A stretch of DNA of 64,000 nucleotides from Arcticibacter eurypsychrophilus (GTDB lineage: Bacteria; Bacteroidota; Bacteroidia; Sphingobacteriales; Sphingobacteriaceae), in NCBI RefSeq assembly GCF_001730525.1, contig NZ_MDFN01000002.1, positions 62,001-126,000 of the forward strand, given 5' to 3'. Numbering within the stretch: the stretch's first letter is position 1; every line of letters starts with the position of its first letter. Below, piece by piece: positions 8,998 to 16,219 of this stretch. Both the position numbers and the translations under genes were made by a program. Below the pieces are notes generated by a model, which saw only the letters and a list, made by a program, of their open reading frames with translations, was not told the origin of the DNA and made no database searches.

Positions 8998-9729
8998 TTA
9001 AGGTACAATATATCCATATTTTTCAAATATAGGTTTGCAGGCTGCACTCATCACGAACTTCATAAATTTAGCCGCCCCGGGATTGTACTGAAACCCTTTA
9101 ACCAATACCATAGCCTGTTCAACTGGTTTGTAACTTTTAGGATCAGGCATGATATAGCTTCCTTTCATTTCAGGGGTTTTTACCAGAGAAAGTGCAAGAA
9201 TACCAACTTCTGCATTTCCGGTTTGTGCAAACTGGGCAGCCTGTGAGATGTTATCAGCGAATACTAATTTATCTTTCACCTGATCATATAAATGATAGTA
9301 TTTAAGACATTGAATCGCCCTTTCTCCATATGGAGCTAAGTCTGGTTTTGCTACTGCAATGTGTTTTACTGATTCAGATAGGAGTATATTCATGCTTTTC
9401 ACATCAACAGAATTGCTCCATATTGCCAATTTACCATAAGCATAGGTTTTAACTTCACCTATAACGGCACCCTGCGCTTTAAGTTTTTCAGGAAATATTT
9501 TATCAGCAGCCATGAAAATATCATGAGATGCTCCATTTATAATTTGTTGATATAAAGTACCCGATGACCCAATAGTTAATACAAGGTGTGTTTTAGGATT
9601 CAACTTTACATAGTTAGTTTTGATCTCCTCAAGGATATAGCGAAGATTAGCGGCTGCTGCCACTTTAATGGTTTGAGCTGTTGTATGCAAAGAAAACAAA
9701 ACAAGCAGGCTTAAAAGTATTTTTTTCAT
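8998..9729 (-). CDS. modA: Molybdate-binding protein ModA
   Basis: Periplasmic substrate-binding protein that captures molybdate and hands it to ModB. Residues 1-18 form a signal peptide ending in HTTAQ; the mature protein starts with IKVAAAANL, the first oxyanion-binding strand, and continues with GSSGTLYQQI and DIFMAADK, both typical of ModA. 243 residues is the normal length. The lack of a lipobox Cys means it should be soluble in the periplasm. It follows the outer-membrane barrel gene by 42 bp. Confidence 0.93.
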   Translation of the reverse strand: MKKILLSLLVLFSLHTTAQTIKVAAAANLRYILEEIKTNYVKLNPKTHLVLTIGSSGTLYQQIINGASHDIFMAADKIFPEKLKAQGAVIGEVKTYAYGKLAIWSNSVDVKSMNILLSESVKHIAVAKPDLAPYGERAIQCLKYYHLYDQVKDKLVFADNISQAAQFAQTGNAEVGILALSLVKTPEMKGSYIMPDPKSYKPVEQAMVLVKGFQYNPGAAKFMKFVMSAACKPIFEKYGYIVP

Positions 9730-9771
9730 TTTGATTTTTATAAAGATTAAAACCGAGGGTTAAGGCATTAA

Positions 9772-11043
9772 TTAGTTGACTTCTGGTGTTTTGTATAACT
9801 GTGGTTTAATGGTGAACATGAGGTATGCATATTGAGGAAAATGACTATCTTGAGTTACCTTTTTTAGCGCCCTGGTTCCATCCGTAGTAAAATAAGAACA
9901 ATAGCCAAGCTGAATGGCTGCTTCTTTCGTGAGTTTATAGTTGAACACCAAGTCAAGTTCAGAACCGATATTACGACGCACTTCCAGTTTATCTACTATC
10001 ATTTGTTTTGCCAGTAAGAAGTGATGAAAGGTTAGATCAGCAGATAATTTACTTTTACCGGGATAAGATACTGCAGCAAGATAATCGATCAGTCCAGCCT
10101 TAGGTAAGGTTGCCCAATATTCCATAAACCCATTAAACAAATGATTTACGCCGTATAACTTATTGAAAGTATTATTTTGAGTACTAACTGTTTCAGGAGA
10201 TGTACCGGAAATATAATCTGCACCCAGCGATAACCCGAAGGAACTGCTGAACTTATTATTTACTTTAAAAGCTAATAAATACGCCTTCAAATCTGTAGAA
10301 GCATTACTTTTCCCGGATTGTGCATAGGCAGTCATCAGGAAACTAAGTGGGATAGAATCATTTTTTAATTCTAACGTACCGCCCATGGTATTCCGATGGT
10401 ATAAATTTTTTATCAGTGCTGCTGTGGTTCCTTCCTGAAAGCCTTCCTGCACCCCTAGTAAGGAGAGATTTAAACCATTCAGGATTGTTTTTTTCATCCA
10501 TAAAATGGAGATGTCTTTATACATACCGGTTACATCATACACAGCTTCACTTAAAATATCATTTTTATTGCCATAGCCAAATGCAAGATTTGCTTCAAAG
10601 CTACTGTTGTTATATTTCAACATAGCCAGATCATGTGCACTGCCCGTATTGCTCCATGGTGCAAGACTGAACAACCTTCCATCTTCGTATTGGAGGCCCT
10701 GTCTACCGATCTTCACAGAAAGGCCCTGCATTAACAGTAATTCCGCATAGGCTTCATAAATGCCCAAACTGGCCGTCTGTTTAATATCCGTTGCTCCATA
10801 AATCCGGCTATCCTGCATAGTTAATTGCGCAATGATCGCATTACTTTTATAGTTTGCACCAAGACGGGTACGCTGAAGACCAATGCCTACTGCTTTTAAT
10901 GAATCGGCTAATGGGGATTTAAAACCATTTCTGTATTCAAATCGGGGTCTGAATTCGCCATCCAGAAGGACTTCCTGCCCTTGGCAAGAAAAAGATAAAA
11001 CAAACAGGTAAAGAGTGCAAAATAAAGTGAAGTGTAATTTCAT
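9772..11043 (-). CDS. Outer-membrane beta-barrel protein of the molybdate operon (alginate-export-like)
   Basis: Residues 1-22 are a signal peptide (ending SCQGQ). The rest shows the alternating pattern of a porin-type barrel: GEFRPRFEYRNGF near residue 29, LQRTRLGANY near 56, LTMQDSRIYG near 74, and IGRQGLQYEDGR near 117. The last pattern is common in the alginate-export/outer-membrane channel family. There is no TonB plug. Located between the ModE-like regulator and modA on the same strand, it is a good candidate for the outer-membrane entry pore for the oxyanion; that role is inference from position. Confidence 0.78.
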   Translation of the reverse strand: MKLHFTLFCTLYLFVLSFSCQGQEVLLDGEFRPRFEYRNGFKSPLADSLKAVGIGLQRTRLGANYKSNAIIAQLTMQDSRIYGATDIKQTASLGIYEAYAELLLMQGLSVKIGRQGLQYEDGRLFSLAPWSNTGSAHDLAMLKYNNSSFEANLAFGYGNKNDILSEAVYDVTGMYKDISILWMKKTILNGLNLSLLGVQEGFQEGTTAALIKNLYHRNTMGGTLELKNDSIPLSFLMTAYAQSGKSNASTDLKAYLLAFKVNNKFSSSFGLSLGADYISGTSPETVSTQNNTFNKLYGVNHLFNGFMEYWATLPKAGLIDYLAAVSYPGKSKLSADLTFHHFLLAKQMIVDKLEVRRNIGSELDLVFNYKLTKEAAIQLGYCSYFTTDGTRALKKVTQDSHFPQYAYLMFTIKPQLYKTPEVN

Positions 11044-11106
11044 TGATGATAGGGTAGAATGTATATAATCGATATAAACTTGAAGAGATAACGATAGGTA
11101 AAAAAA

Positions 11107-11439
11107 TCACATATTAATTTCAGCATTTATTTGCTTTACAAATAGGTTTACTTGTTTTTCGATCTGTTGATATTCATTCAGAACTCGAAGGCCAGAGGAA
11201 GTAAGCGTTGCTCCTCCCCCACTTGTTCCTCCCCGCTGTTTAATAATCAGTGGTTCAACGGCAACCGTGTTCATATCATTGATCAAATTCCATGCATGCT
11301 GATACGATATCCCCATAATTTTTGCTGCTGATCGAAGACTTCCATTTTGTTGAATATGCAGTAACAGACTGATCTTAGTTTGATCAAGATAAATCTGTTT
11401 ATCTTTTTTAATTAAAATCCGGCATTCTACTTCAATCAT
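11107..11439 (-). CDS. ModE-like winged-helix regulator (HTH only)
   Basis: 110-residue DNA-binding protein of the LysR-type winged-helix class found at the N-terminus of ModE. Diagnostic pieces are GSLRSAAKIMGISYQHAW near residue 34 (helix-turn-helix) and the Gly-rich wing GGTSGGGATLT near residue 71. E. coli ModE has two Mop/TOBE domains after this point; here they are absent, and a single-domain Mop protein is encoded 4 bp upstream (11444-11656). Likely a sensor-repressor of the mod operon in which the sensing part is a separate polypeptide or missing. Confidence 0.88.
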   Translation of the reverse strand: MIEVECRILIKKDKQIYLDQTKISLLLHIQQNGSLRSAAKIMGISYQHAWNLINDMNTVAVEPLIIKQRGGTSGGGATLTSSGLRVLNEYQQIEKQVNLFVKQINAEINM

Positions 11440-11443
11440 ATAT

Positions 11444-11656
11444 CTATTCGTCTATAGCTATAATAACCTCTGTTGATTTGATAATGGCATAGGCCATGTC
11501 GTCTGCCTTAAGGTTAAGATCAGTGATTGCATCCTTGGAAATAATAGCAGTTATAATATTTCCATTCCCTAAGTCAAGTGTGACTTTTGCTGTTATTAAT
11601 CCTTCATCCACTTTAAGGACCTTTCCTTTTAATTGATTTCTTGCACTTAACTTCAT
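11444..11656 (-). CDS. Mop/TOBE-domain molybdopterin or molybdate-binding protein
   Basis: A single TOBE domain of 70 residues: MKLSARNQLKGKVL, then AKVTLDLGNGNIITAII and SKDAITDLNLKADD, the pattern of clostridial Mop proteins (molbindins), which assemble into rings storing oxyanion. I start at ATG 11656, because the conserved domain begins there; a longer reading from a TTG at 11788 adds residues with no family likeness. Its stop is 4 bp before the ModE-like gene, so the two may together replace a full ModE and supply the TOBE domain that ModC lacks. Confidence 0.87.
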   Translation of the reverse strand: MKLSARNQLKGKVLKVDEGLITAKVTLDLGNGNIITAIISKDAITDLNLKADDMAYAIIKSTEVIIAIDE

Positions 11657-11700
11657 ATAGGTAAACCGTTTTAATTTTACTATAATACAAACCCTATGCC

Positions 11701-11781
11701 ATGGATACCACACAGGATTGTCCTGATTTAGACCGCATTGTAGAGGTGCTGTTAAAAGACAAGGATAGTGTGCAATTCTAA
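11701..11781 (+). CDS. Possible 26-residue ORF antisense to the molybdenum operon
   Basis: ATG at 11701, stop at 11779-11781, in the 128-bp gap between the heme oxygenase and mop genes but on the opposite strand. The peptide starts MDTTQDCPDLDR and has a protein-like composition. No family recognised, no obvious promoter; it may be chance or a gene scrap. Confidence 0.18.
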   Translation: MDTTQDCPDLDRIVEVLLKDKDSVQF

Positions 11782-11784
11782 TTA

Positions 11785-12363
11785 TCAAACTAAGCTGAAT
11801 GTATTGGTCTTATCCACCCACTGGCTAAATTTTGCAAACGTATCATTAGCAGATTGAATCACCATAGCCTCTTCATTCGCTTTTAATGGCTGATCCATAA
11901 ATTGTTTAAAAAGCTGCCACATCGAGTCTGTATTACTTCCATATCCGTCAAAAAAAGACAATCCTGTAACTATAGGAAGATCTATTTGCTGCCGTACCAT
12001 TTTGCTTATAAATTTACCTCCCAAAGTAGATCCTTCGATCACATAAAGGGCACCTAATGCTTGTAAATGATTATTTATTTCTGGCAAATCGTCATTGCTT
12101 GCCAGTGATGGAAGTGCTGTTTCTAATTGATTCAGATCATTAACCAGAGCTGCTGTTTTCCGGCGATCTGCATAATCGGGCAAAAAAGTATAATCAATGT
12201 GTTTATTGATGTTAATTTCCAGACCTCCAAAAAAGCTATAAAACAGCACTAATAACTGTGATAGACTTTCCCGATCATGAATGGATTTCATTGGGACAAT
12301 CAATTTGTTTTCGAGTGACTGATGGCTATTTTTAGTACTAATTTTTATTTTTTCGGAAAGCAT
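11785..12363 (-). CDS. Heme oxygenase (biliverdin-producing), BphO-like
   Basis: Predicted to open heme to biliverdin, CO and iron. The 192-residue all-helical protein has STKNSHQSLE at the N-terminus with His14 as proximal heme ligand, and ALGALYVIEGSTLGGKFI near residue 97, the distal-helix signature including the flexible Gly residues. No phytochrome gene lies nearby in the window, so a role in chromophore supply is not supported; iron recovery or CO/biliverdin signalling are alternatives. It follows the YbaK-like gene by 6 bp and precedes the mop gene by 128 bp on the same strand. Confidence 0.8.
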   Translation of the reverse strand: MLSEKIKISTKNSHQSLENKLIVPMKSIHDRESLSQLLVLFYSFFGGLEININKHIDYTFLPDYADRRKTAALVNDLNQLETALPSLASNDDLPEINNHLQALGALYVIEGSTLGGKFISKMVRQQIDLPIVTGLSFFDGYGSNTDSMWQLFKQFMDQPLKANEEAMVIQSANDTFAKFSQWVDKTNTFSLV

Positions 12364-12369
12364 AAAGAG

Positions 12370-12855
12370 TTATGGATTTGTATCAGTTAATGTGCAAATA
12401 ATGGCCTCTACAACCTGTATCAGATCTGTGGGATTCAATTTAAATTGCAATCCACCTTGACCAGCGCTAATATAGATAGAAGAAAAGTTTAAAGCGTGTT
12501 TATCGAGGTAAACCGGGTACTTTTTTTTCATGCCTATAGGTGAACAGCCGCCTCTGATATACCCCGTTAGGGGGAAAAGCTCTTTCACTGCTACCGTCTC
12601 CACCTTTTTATTACCAGATACACTGGCCGCATTTTTAAGATTGACTTCCAGAGCACCAGGAATAACACACACGAAAACACCTGATTTATCACCCCGGACC
12701 AGTATGGTTTTAAATACCTGCTCAGTAGGCTGCCCTAATTGTTCGGCTATATGGATCGCATTCAGGTGATCTTCATCAACCGGATAGCTGATCAGATCGT
12801 AAGAAACAGGTATTTTATCAAGTATCCGGGCAGCATTCGTTTTATGAGGGTGCAT
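12370..12855 (-). CDS. Cys-tRNA(Pro)/aminoacyl-tRNA deacylase, YbaK/EbsC family
   Basis: Trans-editing enzyme that hydrolyses mischarged tRNA, in E. coli Cys-tRNA(Pro). Seen: EQLGQPTEQVFKTILVRGD near residues 38-56 and VCVIPGALEVNLKNAA near residue 62, then GYIRGGCSPIGMKKKYPVY near residue 97, the most conserved stretch of the family. 161 residues is the usual length for the cytosolic enzyme. It is the first gene of the minus-strand run that goes into the molybdenum cluster and is divergent from the acetyltransferase gene. Confidence 0.88.
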   Translation of the reverse strand: MHPHKTNAARILDKIPVSYDLISYPVDEDHLNAIHIAEQLGQPTEQVFKTILVRGDKSGVFVCVIPGALEVNLKNAASVSGNKKVETVAVKELFPLTGYIRGGCSPIGMKKKYPVYLDKHALNFSSIYISAGQGGLQFKLNPTDLIQVVEAIICTLTDTNP

Positions 12856-12980
12856 TTGTTTGTTTTAATGTCTATAGAAAACCGCTACAACGGAATATTT
12901 ATTATCTTAATTAATTTGAATAACTTAAGTTTATTAAAGCTAAGCTACACAAACAAATATTTAAACTGTAGAGAACAATC

Positions 12981-13526
12981 ATGCTATATCTAGATTTTAT
13001 ACAAATTCCAGTTTTGTTAACAGAACGCTTGATATTAAGACCACTTCGTGTGGATGATGCTGCTGAGATTCATTTATTACGATCCAATGAAAGCGTTAAT
13101 AAATATATAGATCGGGAAGCTTCAACCTGTATAGAGGATGCTGAATCGCATATCCGTATGATTGAAAGTCTAATTAAAGAAAAAAAAAGTGTTACCTGGG
13201 CGATTACATTGAAGGAAAGTACTACTTTAATCGGTACTATCTGCTTTTGGAACTTTAATAGTATGAGCGAAATAGTAGAAATAGGGTATGAAATGCTACC
13301 CGCATCTCAAGGCAAAGGGCTGATGATTGAAGCGGCTAAGATGGTTATTCAATTTGGTTTTGAACAAATGAACGTACAATCTATTACTGCCTTTTCATCA
13401 ACACAAAACTTGAAATCAGTTGCTCTTTTAGAAAAATTGAATTTTAGTGATGCGCATACCTATAGTGTCCTTCAAAATCTGCATGAAAACTTAACTGATA
13501 CAGCCACCTATATCTTAAACAGATGA
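12981..13526 (+). CDS. GNAT-family N-acetyltransferase (RimJ/RimL-like)
   Basis: 181-residue acetyl-CoA-dependent acetyltransferase. It has LTERLILRPLRVDD at the N-terminus, ITLKESTTLIGTICFWN in the central sheet, EIGYEMLP and the acetyl-CoA pyrophosphate loop QGKGLM near residue 110, then SVALLEKLNF, all as in RimJ/RimL enzymes that acetylate ribosomal protein N-termini or small amines. Substrate unknown. The stop overlaps the start of the ion-channel gene by 4 bp. Confidence 0.9.
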   Translation: MLYLDFIQIPVLLTERLILRPLRVDDAAEIHLLRSNESVNKYIDREASTCIEDAESHIRMIESLIKEKKSVTWAITLKESTTLIGTICFWNFNSMSEIVEIGYEMLPASQGKGLMIEAAKMVIQFGFEQMNVQSITAFSSTQNLKSVALLEKLNFSDAHTYSVLQNLHENLTDTATYILNR

Positions 13527-14044
13527 ACCGGAATATATCCATGATTTTGCAGCATATTGCTGTTATAGCCTTGGCTTTGTCGTTTTATTACATTGATGAA
13601 TATGATCTGATTGAACCGGAGAAACATCATATGATATTTCTTACAGTAGCTACGCTTAAAACCATCTATTTCCTAACACATAGTTTCAAAAAGGTTAAGG
13701 ACCTTTCAGTTGTAAATAACTTTTCCTACTTCATGAAAGTCATGTCCATTAACATATCCCTGGTGATATTATCCTATGCTGCAGACTATTTTACGCTGTT
13801 CCAAATATATCCATCCGCATTCACAGGAATCACCACTCCTGGAGATCCTCTAATAACGTTTTGCGATTTTTTTTATTTTAGTGTGACTATTTTTTCAACT
13901 ACAGGATTAGGCGATATCCTTCCTTATTCCCTATCTGCAAAGTATCTGGTATGTCTGGAAGTTATCCTGGCCTTTATCACCATAATTTTTCTCCTGTCTA
14001 ATTTTGCAAACCTGAAAAGCAGTCATAAGGAACAAGAAGATTAA
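13523..14044 (+). CDS. Two-pore-helix ion channel-like membrane protein
   Basis: 173 residues with about four hydrophobic segments (roughly residues 8-24, 34-52, 70-92 and 141-163). Between the last two is a pore-loop sequence, FYFSVTIFSTTGLGDILP, that matches the potassium-channel pattern (T-x-G-Y-G-D) with Leu in place of the filter Tyr/Phe, so selectivity may be relaxed. No cytoplasmic RCK domain is attached. It overlaps the acetyltransferase gene by 4 bp. Most likely an inner-membrane cation channel; confidence in the ion is low. Confidence 0.75.
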   Translation: MNRNISMILQHIAVIALALSFYYIDEYDLIEPEKHHMIFLTVATLKTIYFLTHSFKKVKDLSVVNNFSYFMKVMSINISLVILSYAADYFTLFQIYPSAFTGITTPGDPLITFCDFFYFSVTIFSTTGLGDILPYSLSAKYLVCLEVILAFITIIFLLSNFANLKSSHKEQED

Positions 14045-14048
14045 CAAA

Positions 14049-14600
14049 TTATACCCTTAGACAGGTGTTTTGCAGAATAATAGTATCCACCCATTGTTTT
14101 TGTTTCTCCGGACTATGATAACGAGCGGGAGTATCCAGTTTACAAAACCGGATCCCTTTTTGCAGGCAATGCGTAGAAACAAGCTTCATTTGAGTGCGCA
14201 TATTAGGAATGCCATTAAAAGTTTTCCTCGTGAAATAAACAGCCTTTAATTGAGGCATCATATCTATGATTCCAATGATGTTATTCCATTGCTTCACATG
14301 ACTATCTATAAAAGCATCATCCACATTCTCTTCTTCTCCTTCGGGAATTTCTAAAGCATCAATAACATCAGCAAAGTCTACTTTATATTGCTGCATAAAC
14401 GCCTTCTTGTACTTAAGTTCAGCCTCTTTAAGGTCCTCTACGCCCCAGCATTCCGGTAATAAATGCCATAAAAAGTTTCTTGACCTACCGTAATAAAAAT
14501 CAGGACCGTCAATCGTATCCGGATTAAAAGTACCTAGTATAAGTATTTCAGCTAAAGGGCTAGCCTGGTGTTCCTTAAATTTATTGAAAATAATGGGCAT
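14049..14600 (-). CDS. Uracil-DNA-glycosylase-superfamily protein
   Basis: 183 residues. The N-terminal pattern ILILGTFNPDT, then GPDFYYGRSRNFLWHLLPE, resembles motif A and the following helix of the UDG/MUG superfamily (LGxxPG, then a gap, then NxFW). The central segment KAVYFTRKTF and the C-terminal LDTPARYHSP could be the later motifs (leucine loop analogue). The activating Asp/Asn of motif A would be the Asn-Pro-Asp triplet. Likely base-excision repair or a binding-only relative; assignment is by motif only. Convergent with the ion-channel gene (4 bp apart). Confidence 0.62.
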   Translation of the reverse strand: MPIIFNKFKEHQASPLAEILILGTFNPDTIDGPDFYYGRSRNFLWHLLPECWGVEDLKEAELKYKKAFMQQYKVDFADVIDALEIPEGEEENVDDAFIDSHVKQWNNIIGIIDMMPQLKAVYFTRKTFNGIPNMRTQMKLVSTHCLQKGIRFCKLDTPARYHSPEKQKQWVDTIILQNTCLRV

Positions 14601-14743
14601 ACATGTATGGTGTTTATTTGATCACGAGCCATCCCTTCAAATGTAGAGAGAGCTGAAATGCATTAAAAAGCAAAAGTAATCCTATTCAGCCAATTAGAGC
14701 GTGTTTTAAGCTAAATAGCTTAAAAAATAAACACCATCCACTC

Positions 14744-15854
14744 TCAATTAATAGGCTTCATGATTCGGCTCCACCTAATGTTACTTAAAAACCCTTCGGT
14801 GGGGTCGAGACTCAACCATGTGATCAGCGCTTTACCAACAACATGATCTTCAGGAACATAACCCCAAAAACGAGAGTCAAGAGAATTATGGCGATTGTCA
14901 CCCATCATCCAATAGTAATTCATTTTAAAGGTATAACTATCCGCTTTTTCACCATTAATCCACACTTTATTTCCTTTGACTAGTACCTTATTGTTCTCAT
15001 ACAGCTCAATAGCACGGCGATATAAAACCAATGTAGAGTCATTCAGAGGAACTTTTAACCCCTTTTTAGGTAACATTATGGGACCGTAATTGTCCTGATT
15101 CCATTTAAACTTTTCATTATGAGGGAAAACTGCCTGATCATACGCTCCTGCCATCTCCACAACAGGGGTCACATTTTTAACCCATGCGTACATTTTAAAA
15201 CTATTCAGGTACTGATTTGGAATGATCATTTCATATGAATCCGTATTCCTTTGTTGTACCACATCAATATTCATATCATGTAATACCCTGGGATTAATTG
15301 CAATACCATTGGTAACTACTTCATAGGATGTTTCCGCATCTGCTGCATTGGGTCGTACGGACCCATTTATATAAACCATCCCGTTCACGATCTTTAGCAC
15401 ATCACCCGGTGTAGCCTGGCATCGTTTGATCAGATTTGTCCTTACATCAACTGGTTTATTATAAGAGACGTCAGCCTCATTGGGCTTATTAAAAACTACA
15501 ATATCTCCCTTCACTATATCGGTCAAACCTGGCAAACGGAAATAAGGCAATTTCACGGCATCCCAATACGTCTTAATACTATCTGCTGTGACTGTTGATT
15601 CTAAAAATGGCACTTGTACAGGCGTAAAAGGCATCCGTGCACCGTAGCTAATTTTACTAACGAATAAATAATCTCCACTGAGCAGGGTGCCCTTCATGGA
15701 GTCGGACGGAATGGCATAAGCAGAGAAAAACAGACCCCGAATAATAGTGGAAACGATAATGGCGAATAACAGGGTGTCAATCCACTCACGGGCTTTCGAC
15801 TTTTTTTACTCTGTTATTGTTCGTTTCTTTTTTAAAATGTGCTCTCCAATTCAT
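14744..15854 (-). CDS. lepB: Signal peptidase I (S26), reading frame broken near its N-terminus
   Basis: Membrane serine protease that removes signal peptides. The open frame from 15697 begins one residue after the catalytic Ser, so it cannot be the whole gene. Reading further upstream in the same frame gives KKSKAREWIDTLLFAII, a membrane helix, and AYAIPSDSM with the catalytic Ser, until a stop at 15806-15808. An ATG at 15852-15854 opens the other frame (MNWRAHFKKE...) and joins exactly if one base of the 7-A run (T run 15801-15807 on the plus strand) is dropped, giving a 369-residue protein with Ser52. The Lys of the dyad is in NLIKRC. The paralogue at 54.9 kb is intact. Real mutation, sequencing error and frameshifting or slippage are all possible. 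Confidence 0.8.
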
Positions 15855-15920
15855 ATCTAAAGGTTTTAAACGTCCGGAATATTTTAATTTAGAGCACCTG
15901 ATTCATTGATTGTTACAGGA

Positions 15921-16196
15921 TCATGTCGTTCTCTCTTTTGCATTCAGGAACGCCTCATCCTCTTTTGCATATTCCATGATGGCATCATGAAGGGCAGATT
16001 CCATTTGCACATATTTATCCGGACATACCGATGGATCTGTAATTTTAAACCGCCCTTCTGCATCAATTTGCATGTGAAACCTTAACTTCTCATTTTCATG
16101 CAGCACATATACCTGAAATAACTGCAGCCTTTGTACATTCATCGTATGAAATTCAAATAGCGTCCCGTCTATTTCAGTTTTAAAACTATTTTTCAT
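15921..16196 (-). CDS. Small conserved-looking protein of unknown function
   Basis: 91 residues, acidic and soluble, no signal peptide or membrane segment. It reads as a small beta-sheet (TEIDGTLFEFHTM, VYVLHENEKLRFHMQI, EGRFKI) followed by a C-terminal helix (ALHDAIMEYAKEDE). No family recognised. It sits 23 bp downstream of the start side of the TonB receptor gene's end and just upstream of the signal peptidase gene, all on the minus strand. Confidence 0.6.
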   Translation of the reverse strand: MKNSFKTEIDGTLFEFHTMNVQRLQLFQVYVLHENEKLRFHMQIDAEGRFKITDPSVCPDKYVQMESALHDAIMEYAKEDEAFLNAKERTT

Positions 16197-16219
16197 GCCG
16201 CAAAGATAGCAAACCGCCC

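Noticed and set aside
12739-12993. Plus-strand ORF of 84 codons between the YbaK and GNAT genes
   Set aside because: Overlaps the YbaK gene by over 100 bp in antisense and runs into the GNAT start; it reads as chance.
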